From assembly GCA_002270565.1 (NCBI GenBank), contig NQMI01000012.1:634727-698726 (forward strand): 64,000 nt of DNA, read 5' to 3'. The notes beneath the pieces are model-generated. The model had not been told where the DNA came from. It worked only from the letters and a program-made list of their open reading frames with translations, and searched no databases. A program made the translations under genes and the position numbers. Source of the stretch: Stenocarpella maydis (taxonomy: Eukaryota; Ascomycota; Sordariomycetes; Diaporthales; Diaporthaceae). Of the stretch, positions 24,501 through 36,539 are shown piece after piece (the stretch's first letter is position 1; each line of letters starts with the position of its first letter).

Positions 24501-25524
24501 AGGGCGGTAAATCTGTGGCACAGAACATTACCAGAGTCGGCCGGGCTGTCGCTGCCTTCCAGACGAACGAGCGCGACCCGAGACTTCCCCAGCAGGGTGG
24601 CTTGAACTCGGACAACATCGGTTTACCGTACAACATGACGGCTACACAATTTGAGCAGCCAACTATTACATTGCCCGGCACTAACGGGCAGCCAAACCGC
24701 CTGCCTCCTCCGGACGCCCGATCCTTTGGCTTCTTTGGCAAGAATAAGAACCCCAACCTGCCAAAGTCCGTCTCCTCGGCGAACATCAGCACTCAGGCCG
24801 CCTTGGCCGAGGATCCATCCATCCTATTTGGATCCGACCTTGTGGAGAGAGCCGACCATGAGCGTCGTCAGATCCCGAGTGTGGTGACACGTTGTATCGA
24901 GGAGGTCGAGCTCCGTGGCATGGACGCCGAAGGCATTTACCGGAAGTCAGGGGGCAGCGGGCAGGTCAAGATGATCCAAGAGGGCTTTGACAGGACGGAT
25001 GACTTCGACATCTCCGACCCAAGCATCGACATCGCGTCTGTTACCAGCGTCCTCAAGCAGTATTTCAGAAAGCTGCCCACACCGCTCCTGACATTCGATG
25101 TTTACGACCGGGTTCTGGAGTCAGCTAGTGAGTTCGCTGCTCTAACCTGGCCATATTATGCCATCCTCTAACCGCAACGCAGGCATTACCGATACCGCTG
25201 AGCGCTGCGCTCACCTTCAGAAGACGGTCAACATGCTTCCGCCGAAGCACCGGGACACGCTGGAGTTCCTGATGTTCCATCTGGCTAGAGTGGCCAGCCG
25301 GGAGAGAGAGAACTTGGTAAGTCTTTCTGAAGGCTTAGGATAGCAAGGATATGGTCAGAAGCTAACAGTGATTTCAGATGTCACCCAAGAACCTGGCCGT
25401 GGTTTTCGCACCTACCATTATGCGAGATCACAGTCTCGAGAGAGAGATGACGGATATGCACGCGAAGAACTTGGCTGTACAATTTATGGTTGAGCACAGC
25501 TCCGAAATTTTTGCGACCGAGTGA
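21501..25524 (+). CDS. LIM-domain Rho GTPase-activating protein (Rga type)
   Basis: Six exons: 21501-21563, 21654-21684, 21970-23301, 23358-25127, 25183-25316 and 25378-25524, all GT-AG and in phase, giving 1,158 aa. The start sits in a good context and gives MDDYLESPMEDD just before the first zinc ligands. LIM1 starts at Cys16-x2-Cys19 and continues as NRWHLNCFRCNTC; LIM2 ends FCMSCHESLM. The acceptor at 21969 was preferred over an earlier CTAG because it restores FELAGNRWH. A long Ser/Pro-rich linker follows, then a coiled coil (about 600-760; QRVAELEKKFHSEKDLL onward). The RhoGAP domain is C-terminal, with the catalytic arginine in GIYRKSG (about Arg1004) and FAPTIMRD near the end. Such proteins inactivate Cdc42/Rho GTPases at hyphal tips and septa. 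Exon 2 is only 31 bp. Intron 2 is 285 bp and contains (CGAA)n. Confidence 0.95.
21759..21779. repeat. (CGAA)n repeat inside intron 2 of the LIM-RhoGAP gene
   Basis: Five CGAA units, with a second short run at about 21809-21823. Intronic, so length change should be tolerated. Confidence 0.8.
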
Positions 25525-28500
25525 GCAGCTGGAGATCGAGTTACATCGGCAGCGTTGACTTGTCGGATAATTTCGAGAGGTTGACACGGCGTGAAACACT
25601 CAGTATATGAGGACGAGCTTTATACCACCAACGAACTATCCGACGACTGAGATCATGAACGCCCTCGTCCTTACCATGACCTTTGTTGTACATATTTACT
25701 TCGCCATGTTGGGGGATTTGGCCCAAAGGTGCGAGGAGACCGATCAGAGGACGGAAGAGGACCCAAGGCGAAAAGAAGTCCCTGGTTGCTCTTTTCTTGA
25801 CATAATTATCCTGGCAGGGGGGGGGAGAAGGGGGAAAGGGTGTTGTGGGGGCGGGGCGGGGCTTGAGCCGGCCAAAGTGAACGAGAGATTTGGTTAGAGT
25901 TCGGTTCCCAAGGCTAAGAAAGCAAGGTCCCGAAGAAAAAAAAAGATTTCGGTTGGGTGTGGCATGTTGTGTGCATCGGCAGTGGGGACTTTTACTGCGA
26001 GGCGAAGCTTGATACCTAATCCCATAGTGGAATGTTATCTTCTGGATGCGAGCGAGCACGGTATATAAATAGTGCCTTAGTGGCTGGCTGTTGTGTAACT
26101 ACAGATGCTCATGACGGTGGAGTCAAAGACGTACAAAGAGCCCCGAGTGTTCACCCGCCGAATCGAGCTGCCGTTGCATCTAGAGCTGCCACTAAATCTG
26201 CAATAGCTGAAAGTTTATGATCGAATTGATATAGAGTAAATTAAAGGTTGTTTTCAATATATACTTTAACTACCGATTTTGGTTAGGCCTGGTTACCCCT
26301 ACCCACCTACTAGTTTTATGTTATTGCATGTCAAGCAACCATGCTAAAAAAAGTCTATGTTTGTATGGGAAAGGCACCTGGATAATTCAAATCAGAAAGG
26401 GGGGAGGGGGGGTGGAGGCTGTGGAACCTTGAAGTTGCCGGCCACGCGGTTTTGTTGTCGTCGCCTGCTGGCTCAACCTTGTAATTGGTGTCCTATTCCA
26501 ACGCGTTGTCTGTAGCACGACATATCGTCAGCTTCTTACCTAGGCTCTACGGAGCAACCGGAGCGGATCGCGGGATATAATTGGGACTTACAAAGCTGGC
26601 AGGCGATATGGTTGTCGGGCTTGGTGAGCTGGTATACCACGAAGGGGATGTACTCTGGGCCAAACGAAGGAGCGTCTCGAATTCGGGGCATTGGATGTGG
26701 GTGATGGAGTCGAAGTGACTAAGAGAAGGCGACAGTCCATTTTCAGCTTGAGTAAGAATAAACAGCCCCCAGAGACAGGGCATCATGGATGGCACAAAAG
26801 AAAAACGCACTTGGGAGGGGACAATGCGTTTTCTCTCATATGCTTCCAGGTGGCCTTTCAGGCATCAAACGCCCCGTCGAGCTTGGTCTTGGCGTTCTAA
26901 TGTTGTCAAGCTTAGTAACAACCATATTATGGATCGACTCGATTGCCTCCTTTTCAGGCGCCAGAGTACGGGCGGGGAAACTGATAGCGGATGCTGGGGC
27001 ACATGCAGATCCTTCAAGGAGCGGGGGATGATATTGGCGGCGCGGCCCTGGCGGAGGAGGGGCTTTATATCTGCTGGGACATCTGGACCCACCCCCGTCA
27101 CGCAGTGTAGCACAGCTGGCTCAAGATAGCTTCGAACGGCTTGGTTTGCTCGAGGCACTTTGTTCTTACACTCTATGTGCACCCCTCGCGTTAAGCTGCC
27201 CCTGTACCTGGAATATTCAGGGGCCAGAATATAGCTTGTGCTGAAGTGAGGCAAGGCTGAGCTTGATGTGAACGGGCTGACTTGAGCGGGGTCGGTCAGG
27301 CTTGCCCTGTCGGCATGAAAGGGAGCACACCCGGCGTTGTGATTTTACCAGCAGCCTGGGTCATGTACCAGGTTGGAGGGCTAATAACAGTACTGGTTTT
27401 ATTTAGATCAGAGGGGAAGAACTGAATGATTATCGCAAACCTAGAAAATCTTGGACAAATGTGCGCGAGGCCGGCTGTGGTGTAATATAATTACCTGACA
27501 GCCGCCAATGAATTTGATGCGCGATGAAGGAGAAACTAAGAACCTTGTTTTCAAGGACAGCATGGCTTTATTTTGCCCCGGGGAAGGGGCTCTCGGCCCT
27601 GAACATTTATCCCAAAACATATGACAAGCTTTATTACGAGTGGTTGAGCTAAACCCGCCTGGTCGGGGTGCAATCGGCTGGTTCTCTTGATCGAGCCATG
27701 AGCCTTCCCCAGACTACTCCGGGGGAGGGGGGAGGCGGTTGCGGTCCTGAAGATCAAACGTATCCCTTTATTAGAGAGCTCAGAGACTGCTGATCTATGT
27801 GGCCAAACAGTTGCGGCAAAACGTTGGCCTGTCCTGCTCATTCAAGCTTCAATTCCTGGTTCGCTTCACCGCATTTAATACTCAGGCATCATCGTCATGC
27901 AGTACTTTAAACCGTCTCTCCGCTAGCCCTAAGGTCATAATAACTGAATTATGCTATGGTATACTTGGAAGACGAAGATGTATTGTAGAAACAAATATTT
28001 CGAATGACTATTTGAAAGAATTACCACAAGAGTCTTCGCAGTGAGCCGTGGCTTTCATCGAGCAAAGCCAATCAATATCTTCCAAAGCAAGAAAGAACCT
28101 TGAAAACTTGACCAGTTTACAATTTGCTTTTCAGCAAGTATAGTTTCAGTCCAATGAACATATATATAACAAGAATACTACTACTCTGAGAAACCTCTTC
28201 TCTTTTACCTAAATAATCATATCTCGGAAGTGGCACACCTGCTGAACTAAAAGCATCAAGTCAGCTAACTGATTTTGTTTCTCATCTCTCAATCCGGCCA
28301 ACATACGTTCTCTCACCGTTTTGTCTTTGAGAAAAGAAAAAGGAAAAGAAACACGCTGCAGGTGGTCCATTTATACAGTCCCAAGCGCTCAAAGACCCAA
28401 TGTTAGATGACAAACACAATAGAAGCTTAGCTAGCCAGTTTCAAAGGCAATGAGTATTAGTCGTGCTTACAAAGTCAAATAATACTGGTCTATTGATTAT

Positions 28501-30798
28501 TTATACAACGTAAAGCCATGAAAGTCAAATTCATCGATGTGTGTGCAGGTGCTGGCAGGAAAATGACAGTAGCTGCAGGCAGCAGGCTGCTGCTCCAGCC
28601 TGCCTGAGCCTGGACACATCTCAGTCCCCATGCAAGCTGTGAACTGCCTTGGCCGGCCTTGGTACCGCCTATTTGCTTTAAGAAGGTAAGATGGTGGTTA
28701 TGAATTAGATACAAACGCTGGTCATTTCGAATTGACGGGAAAGAGTAATATTTCCGCCCCCCAACATTGTTCCAGTGACATCCAATGCACATTCTACTCA
28801 TTTCCAGAGCTTTTCTTAGTGCACGTATTGATTGTATCCTTCCTTGCTGGATCCGCTTCCATAGCAGAAAATACAACATGCCTCCCCTTTCCGTAAAGTT
28901 CGACTGAAGCTGTTACCTTCCTCTAATAGGTCTATAGAAGGATCAATAAGCTTTAACAGGTCCCGATTAATTCGCACTAAGATGCGAGTGGGCTCTTCTC
29001 CAAGGGGGAAAAGACTGGTCGGCGCGACGGAGATTGGCATAACTTGATGGTTGTCTGTCCACTTGCGTCAAAAGGCCACGATCACCTTCAAGATTTCAAT
29101 GGAGACCACTGGCATATATACCTTGACTGATTGTTATGAAGACGCGTCATGGCTGGGGTAGGGTTCGTCTTTTCTTTGAATCTGAGCCGTCAATAATCAC
29201 CTACTCCACCCCACCAAGCTAGATACCAACGGCATATCTGTCTACCAGCCAATGCCTTTTAGCGTGAGCCGATGGGCCATATTGTTTTAAAGCTGGTACT
29301 TACCCAGGTCGTCTCCCTAGATTATTTACCAACGTATAACAACCAGTTTAGCCACGTGGTTTAGCTATGGTCGATCCACGCCTGGGCCGAGTTGAGTGAC
29401 GTTCAGCGTGCGAATCACTTTGACCACTCCTTCGGCCCGAAGACGTACCAGCAACAGCTCATTCTCCTTCGAAGTCGATCAACTTTACGCGAATTGCACC
29501 ACGAGCTAGAATTCAGTCACCGCTACAGGTTTCTAGATCAGGCACGTGCGGGCGGGTAACCTGGAGGCCTGGATTATGGATGCCGGGCAGCATCTGGCTC
29601 ATCAACTGGTTGCTTCGTCACATGGTAACCGGGTTCCCTCATCTCCCTGGCTTGGTCAGTTAAACCTGTCATTTGTGAAGGAGTAAAGCACTTCCCTGAC
29701 TTCTTAAAAACGCAGGTGGCAGCGTGTGAATTGTGCGTTAAAGAAGCCGCCGCATAGACCTTCGTGTCCTCCTGGCATGGCTCTTAATTGATTTCCAGGT
29801 GGGACCGACGGGCACTCACAGGGTCTGGTTCCAGAAACCTGACTATCAAAACATGAAAGTACTTCGGAGTCCTTTCGTCATTACGAGTTAGAGTAATACG
29901 CGAACCGTTCATGGGTATATATTCCTTCACTTGATATGCAACCGGTGGCAGACTGCGAACTTCAAGTTCCATTGCACCAACAGGCTCAGTTATGTCTAGG
30001 CCCAGGAAATACCCACGCGTGGGTGATACCCAATGGGTACCCGGAGGACCCGTAGATAATAGCAGGGATAAAATTACCCATGGCTCCTGGGTAGGGAGGC
30101 CGGGTCCTAATTTTAATATTGTAGAATCAACAGTTTAATTTCTATATTAACTTTCTATCCTATATTCCGAAGAAGAATATAGTGCTGGTGCTTGTTTTGT
30201 GAGTACAACCTAGGATAATGAATTAGTTCGTCCGTCGCCAGACATCAAGCAGTAGCACAACAACACTTACCGGTTCTGATCATGCAGCTGGGTCCACTGC
30301 GAGGCCATTTTGGCGGTCCTGATATGATCACTGTTGCTAACTTGAGTATTCTGGTATGCATAATCTGTGCAGTCGATCGGATTGCAGAAACAGTTGAGCA
30401 TCCGAATAGCCTACTCCATAATCATGAGACCATAGCGGGTGTTCTTAAATACAAGAGATTCTACTCCATCTTCCCGTCTCTGTGGATCACTCAGAACGCT
30501 CTGATGGCATCCACTAGTGACCAGCTCAGTCAGCCGTATCTTTGGCCAACCAACCCCAAAACAGCAATTGCTGCTATCCGGTAGCCGAACGCTAATGTCC
30601 ATGCGCCTTTGTTTCGTTTGCAATATTAGACAGGGCGCGCACCACAACGTCTGTTTGTAAGCATCCTGAGGATGCGTATCCAAATAGAACGGGGGAGTGC
30701 GGGCATATATGAGGTAAAGTCTCAATTACCAATGTACAGCCAAGCCTGGTAGATGCTCTCTGGCAACGGATTCGATCTGTCGCCCATCATCCATTACT
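25525..30798. other. 5.3-kb gene-poor stretch
   Basis: No gene is supported. Minus-strand frames at 26547-26810 and 26865-27254 and at 28490-28879 and 28816-29040 have partly protein-like composition but no domain and no convincing splice chain. They may be relics or chance. The stretch contains poly-G/C tracts (near 25,818 and 26,400), AT-rich sequence at 28,000-28,500, and the palindrome cluster described at 30,011-30,092. The last ~700 bp form the promoter of the hydrolase gene. Confidence 0.45.
30011..30092. repeat. Cluster of GGGTA/TACCC palindromes
   Basis: A perfect 14-bp palindrome ACCCACGCGTGGGT (30011-30024), TACCCAATGGGTA (30027-30039), GGGTACCC (30035-30042) and an inverted pair ACCCA/TGGGT (30076-30080 and 30088-30092). 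Possibly the end of a degraded DNA transposon or a stem-forming element; no transposase is visible nearby. Confidence 0.6.
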
Positions 30799-31698
30799 AT
30801 GTCTGTTAGAGCCTCTGTCAGCACCATCTCAGTAGAAATGGCTTCAGTCCAGACAAAGGCCATTCAAGTTCCCAATGGCACCACGGTCTTCTACCGCGAG
30901 CAAGGCGGGCCAAGCGCGGCCGCGCCAGTCATTCTCCTCCTCCACGGCTTCCCGTCGTCCTCACATCAGTACCGCAACCTGATCCCCTTGTTAGCCACCA
31001 AGTTCCGTGTCATTGCCCCGGACCTGCCAGGTTTCGGCTTCACGGAGCCGGCGCCGGACTTCAAATACACATTTGAGAATCTGGCGGCGACCGTCGGCGA
31101 GTTTCTTGACGCGCTATCTATAGTGCGATTCACCCTCTACGTCTTCGACTACGGTGCGCCCGTCGGGTTTCGCCTGGCGCTCACCCGAGGCACAGCTGTC
31201 GAAGCCGTCATCAGCCAGAACGGAAATGCGTATGTCGACGGCTTTGGTGACGTCTGGGGCCCTATCAAGACGCTTTGGGCCAGCAGCAACGACCCAAAGC
31301 AAAGAGAGGCAGTCGCAGCTGCCATGCTCAGTGCGGATATCACCAAGTTCCAATACATCAATGGGACTCCGGACCCTGAGACGATAGCGCCGGAGACGTA
31401 CACGCTAGATTACGCGCTCCTGACACGGCCCGGCAATAAAGATCATCAGCTGGATCTGTTTGTGGACTACCAGAACAACGTGGCCATGTACGATAGATTC
31501 CAGGAGCACTTCCGCACATCCCAGGTCCGGCTGCTTGCTATATGGGGCAAGAATGATGTCTTTTTCATCCCTGCCGGTGCCGAAGCCTTCAAGAAGGACT
31601 TGCCTAATGCACAAGTTAAACTCATTGATGCTGGCCATTTCGCTGTCGAGAGTCACACCCAGTTAATCGCAGAGGAAATACTAGCATTCTTGGTATAG
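30799..31698 (+). CDS. Alpha/beta hydrolase, epoxide hydrolase / haloalkane dehalogenase type
   Basis: Single exon, 299 aa. The order of motifs is that of the Asp-nucleophile branch of the alpha/beta-hydrolase fold: oxyanion motif HGFP (49-52), PDLPGFG (75-80), nucleophile in VFDYGAPVG with Asp117 where lipases have Ser, acid Asp253 in WGKNDVFF, and base His280 in DAGHFAVE. The variable cap domain lies between about 140 and 230. Reaction is expected to be water addition to an epoxide or halide through an alkyl-enzyme ester; substrate unknown. No signal peptide, so probably cytosolic. Met14 (30838) is an alternative start matching where homologues usually begin. It stands alone on its strand, with no visible operon-like partner, about 8.7 kb from the UstYa cluster and separated from it by two housekeeping genes. 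Confidence 0.9.
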   Translation: MSVRASVSTISVEMASVQTKAIQVPNGTTVFYREQGGPSAAAPVILLLHGFPSSSHQYRNLIPLLATKFRVIAPDLPGFGFTEPAPDFKYTFENLAATVGEFLDALSIVRFTLYVFDYGAPVGFRLALTRGTAVEAVISQNGNAYVDGFGDVWGPIKTLWASSNDPKQREAVAAAMLSADITKFQYINGTPDPETIAPETYTLDYALLTRPGNKDHQLDLFVDYQNNVAMYDRFQEHFRTSQVRLLAIWGKNDVFFIPAGAEAFKKDLPNAQVKLIDAGHFAVESHTQLIAEEILAFLV

Positions 31699-33618
31699 TT
31701 ACAGTACTGGGAAGACATGATACCACCGCAGAAGAAATTGCAGCTGGGTGAGGGATGGGAAACACAGAAAAACACAAGTAGCGCGGATAGCAAATGTATA
31801 CTACTATTGCACAACTCCGGGCTTTGTACATGCACTCTGTAGCCCTCCGTTCGGCTGGTCAGACGTCGATTGACGTTTGTCAGCAAATGCCGGATTCCAA
31901 ACGGAACAACCCTTCATACGTGCCTGGGACAACACAACCGGGCGTCCGGGATTTAAAGGTACGTCCGCATGGTGATGGAAGATCACGCTTCCATAAGCAG
32001 CATTAGAAAAGGGTAGAAAGGCTGGACTTATTATACGGAAAGTACGGAAACCATATGCCTCACCCGTACTCCGTACAACCGTGGTGATGCCGAATCCAGT
32101 CTTCTCAAAGGGTTGGGCATGGGGGACAAGGTCAGCATGCAGCAGCCGAAATGCACCTTCACCTTAGCCCCGATAGATTGGTCTGCTAAGGCGCCATGTC
32201 ATCATGTTGGTCAAGAACCCGCTGTGCATCCTGCCAACTGCCAAATCCGGAATGTGCTCGAGTGGGTCCAAGTATACAGAGGCGCAGCCGTTGGGGAGAG
32301 GACACTGGGAAGATATACGACGGAAAGCCGCCAACTTTCCGCTTGCTAGCCTACCTAGCCAGAGACTTATTGTCTTTAGGCAAGGCCAGGGCCGCGGCGC
32401 ATGTTCAGAGACAATTCAATGTCAGCTGGATAGTAGTAGGTTTCCATTTGCAATCGCCACATGAGATTTATCTTTCAAAAAATGTCTCCACACCTTTTTT
32501 TCTTTTGGAGGGGGGGGGGGGTTGAAATGCTTCTGTCACCTTGGCAAAGCCGTAGCTAGGCAAAGGCTAGCACTAGCAAGCACACTGAGTATTAAATATC
32601 GACATCAGTACACCCATCCAATTGAAATCAGAGAGTATGAACTTCTTCCTTACCGATCCACGCGGAAGTTAGCTTTGGACACAAAAGCATATCTATCTTA
32701 GATGAGATCCATCCTCATTATCGTATTTCCGGCTACGTTTGTTATCTCGAAGTCGGCATTCGTCATGAGTCTGTATTTTCAGAGAATAGCTCGCTGTTAT
32801 TCCTATCACAGCAAGCTAACCGATTTTGAGAATGAGGACAACCGTTATGTGCGACCGGAAACATTCAGGGAGCTGCAAGCCTCAGTGCGGGTGGGCGTAC
32901 TGCCACGGCGCGCAACAGACACTTATGGTATACCTCTACAACATCCTGCTAGCACGGCGGAATATGAGCTATAATGAGTTGTCTCCGCAAGAGAAGAGCT
33001 GGCGCTGGGTGGGGGAGTGAAGGTTTTCTATTTTTTATATGGTTGTTAGTACTGGGAATTTGTCTAATCACCTTGTAATCCGAGATAACTAATAAGATGC
33101 CCAAGGTAGGACAACCGGCTTCCCTTTTCTGCTCGTCGTAGGGTCTAGCGCCCATCGCCTTTCACCTTGAGGAATTTAAGTCACTATCGAGGTGATCTCA
33201 CAAAAAGTGTCCCATAGTGTTGTGCTGTATGAGTGCCAACAAACCAGTTGAGATGGTGGAGACAACTCACCTGCACCCTATTCTGATGTCCTGCAGCTGG
33301 CCAGCACTCATGGCCTTATCGATAAGAGCGTTACGTAGCCGCAGCGGACCCCTGGACCGAGGCCGTGAGCTCGCTAACAACGACCCAAGGTAGGCATCTC
33401 CAGATGTCCTGTGCAAGCCCCTTGACTCGCCCTTGTCCCCCGACTTGAAATCTAGCCACGCGCTCCCTCTCTTCGACCAGAAAACTGATCTTCGCCGCTA
33501 CTGCCAGCTTGAGAGCCTTGTATTGAGGCGCAACCTCGCGAATGCGATCAGCAACCGCGGCCGGCTTCCCGCCCCCCTAGATTCCCTCGCGCCCACGCCC
33601 ACGACCACCATCACGATC
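31699..33618. other. Intergenic, no gene seen
   Basis: 1.9 kb between the hydrolase stop and the VPS52 start. Frames at 32113-32525 and 32702-33020 show no family features. A 12-base G run sits near 32,510. The last few hundred bases are the VPS52 promoter and leader; an upstream frame from 33433 is in phase with VPS52 but lacks conservation before MWLDRL. Confidence 0.5.
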
Positions 33619-35908
33619 ATGTGGCTTGACCGGCTCGGGGCCCAGCACAACCTCCAACAGTCCTCCAACCCGAATAGCAGGCCCATTTCCCCATTGCCCC
33701 GACGAGTTTCCAGCCAGCGTGGGAGTCCATACATCACATCACAGTCACGGTCGGGGAGAGGCTCTGAGACGTCCCTGGTGTCTTCCAGCGACACCGCGTC
33801 AACTGTCTCCCTCCTCCGAGGGTCCGGACGTCCCAATGGCGGCCAGCTGGGCAGCTCCTCGCTGAAGCAGACGACAACTATCGACGATGGATCTGAATCG
33901 CTGTCCGTGCTGGGCAGAATACTTGGGAGCGAGGTGGCTGCGGAGCGGGCACAGTCGAGCGGCGCCCCATCGCCCACACCACAGATGGAAGACCCGTTCA
34001 GCTCAACAATAACGCAAGAGGATCTAGAGATTGAGTTCGATTTTGGAGGGTTGTCTCTAAGAGAGTTCATCGCCCAGAGTGAGGACGAGGAAGCCAGCAC
34101 AGGTGTACATAGATCACAGACAGTTGAAGAATGTATGTGGTTTCCGTGTTCTACCCCTTCCTCTCTCCCCACGCCGTCCTCGCGGTATTCCATCGAGTGA
34201 GTGGACATGGCCTCCCGCTGACATGCAAGGACGCGCTGCCCTCAGACGAGCAGGCCAAGACCAGATATGAGGAGCTGCACAAGTCGATACGCGCGTGCGA
34301 CGACGTTCTCAGCTCCGTCGAGACGAACCTGACGAGCTTCCGCGACGACCTCGCTGCCGTCTCGGCCGACATCGAGCACCTGCAGGCGCGGTCCACGGCC
34401 CTGAATGTCCGGCTCGAGAACCGCAAGGCCGTCGAGAAGGGGCTTGGCCCGGTGGTGGAGGAGGTGAGCGTCTCGCCCGTGGTGGTCTCCGAGATCGCCG
34501 AGGGCCACATCGACGAGTCGTGGGTCAAGATGCTGGCCGAGATCGAGAAGAAGTCCGAGGCGCTGGCCAAGAACGCGAAGCAGCAGGGGCAGAGCAGGGC
34601 GCTGGCGGACATGGCGCCGTTGCTGGAGAAGCTGACGCTCAAGGTACGGATGCAGCCCCTACCCTCCTCAAGGGCTGGCCCTCGAGCTGTGACGTCGCAA
34701 GCTGACTTGATTGCGCCTAGGCCATCGAAAGGATACGAGACTACTTTGTCGCGCAGGTAAAGGCTCTCAGATCACCACATATGAACGCACAAATCATCCA
34801 ACAGCAAAAGTTCTTGAAGTACAAAGAACTCTACGCCTTCCTCCACAGACATCACTCCCAGCTGGCAGACGAGATATCTCTTGCATACATGAACACGATG
34901 CGATGGTACTACCTCAATCAGTTCGGGCGGTACCAAAAGGCTCTCGAAAAGATCAAGCTCCATGTCATTGACAAGACTGACGTCCTGGGCCACGACGACA
35001 CCTCGCGGAAGGCCACGGTCCTGGGCGGCGCAAGGGGGCTGGGCGGCCCACCACATGACGCCTTCAACCTCGGGCGGCGCATAGACCTGCTCAAGTCGCC
35101 CAGCCAGATGGCGCTCAGCAGCTACCTCGCCGAGGAGGACCAGTCAACACACTACCTCGAGGTGCCCTTCCGCAACTTCAACCTCGCGCTGCTGGACAAC
35201 GCGACGGCCGAGTACACGTTCCTGGCGTCCTTCTTCACGCCGAGCCTCACCCTGGCCAAGGTGGGCAAGAACTTCAACTACATCTTCGACCCGACCTTCC
35301 AGCTGGGCCACGGCCTGACGCGCTCGCTCGCCTCCCCAGAGACGTACGACGCGCTCGGCCTGCTGCTGTGCATCCGGCTCAACCAGCACTTCGCCTTCGA
35401 GCTGCAGCGCCGCCGCGTGCCCGCCATGGACGGCTACGTCAACGGCACCTCGATGGCGCTGTGGCCGCGCCTGCAGGCCGTCATGGACGCGCACTGCGAG
35501 TCGGTCCGCGCCATGACCTCAGCCCTGCCGCAGAAGCCCCTGCCCGCCGCCACGGCGCGCACCACCAGCGCGGCGCCGCACCTCGCCACCCAGCGGTTCG
35601 GCCAGCTCGTCCATGGCATCTTGTCGCTCAGCGGCGCCGGGGATGACCCGCACGGAGGCGGCGGCGGCGACGACGAGCCCGTGGCCGCGTCGCTCGGCCG
35701 CCTGCGCAGCGAGATGGAGGCCTTCCTCACGCGCTACAGCCAGGCGCACTTTGGCGGCGACGTCAAGGGCCGCAAGCGCGAGCGGTTCCTGTACAACAAC
35801 TACAGCCTTATACTGACCATCATCGGGGACCTGGGCGGCGGGAAGCTGGCGGCCGAGCAGATTGCGCACTTTGAGTCGCTCAAGGCTGCTTTCCAGGAGG
35901 CTGCTTGA
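33619..35908 (+). CDS. VPS52: GARP complex subunit Vps52
   Basis: Three exons: 33619-34132, 34246-34643 and 34721-35908; introns of 113 and 77 bp in phases 1 and 0. The protein is 699 aa, close to yeast Vps52 plus the Ser-rich N-terminal extension typical of filamentous fungi. The acceptor at 34245 was chosen because it gives TVEEYEQAKTRYEELHKSIR; an earlier AG at 34229 is out of phase. Residues about 170-300 form the N-terminal coiled coil used for complex assembly. The core starts AIERIRDYFVAQVKALR and contains KYKELYAFLHRHHSQLADEI and TMRWYYLNQFGRY, hallmarks of Vps52. GARP tethers endosome-derived vesicles at the trans-Golgi. The start MWLDRL is the usual fungal N-terminus. A Gly/Asp run near codon 610 is an odd local insertion. 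Confidence 0.93.
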
Positions 35909-36539
35909 TCCGGGCGCGGGTGTGGTAGTAGCGGTGCTCCCTCCTGGGGCGGAAGCAAGGGGATCAGGGGCTTAAGTGTGACGTTGTGCCAGACAGGGTT
36001 AACATGGGGCTGTGGTGGCTGTCGGGGATGCCCAGAAAAAGAAGGGAGGGCTTGGTGTATCGGCAGGCTGGGTGTGGGACTGTTCAATAATGGCTCAGTA
36101 CGCATCTCCAGAGTGTCACGGTGCCACGCACTTTCTAAATGAGTTTCAAAGTCACCTCCGAACTCTACAATAAAGACACTCTTCGGCCATCAGTCAAGCC
36201 TACAAATATGAGGCTCATATTAGGCCAAGAACAACACGCAATAGCCCCACTGGGATATATAAATACTGGCTTCTCCGGTTACGTTGGGGGGCCTCAACCA
36301 TAACCCGAAAGGTGACTTAGGATTGATTATTGGATTTAATATAAAGATGAGTAACGGGTCCTCTTGTCCCCCAAACGCCCACTCTCTCTATGCCCGTTTA
36401 TACTATTATGAGGACCACAGCCTCCCTGATCCTGTACAGACTTTTAGCGCCACCCATCCGCATATGCAATTTAATATACAACCATCGCCGCCGCCCATGC
36501 TATCACGGCCAGCCCGCAGCCAGGTGTGGCAACCCTATC
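35909..36539. other. Convergent 3' intergenic
   Basis: 631 bp between the VPS52 and TBC-gene stop codons. No gene or strong terminator-like feature is seen; AT content rises at 36,200-36,480, as expected for polyadenylation regions of two converging transcripts. Confidence 0.6.

Noticed and set aside
28490..29040. Possible two-exon minus-strand gene
   Set aside because: The two frames have protein-like pieces but no convincing splice pair, start or family match.
30799..31698. Alpha/beta hydrolase as member of the UstYa cluster
   Set aside because: It is 8.7 kb away, with VPS52 and the TBC gene in between, so cluster membership is not supported.
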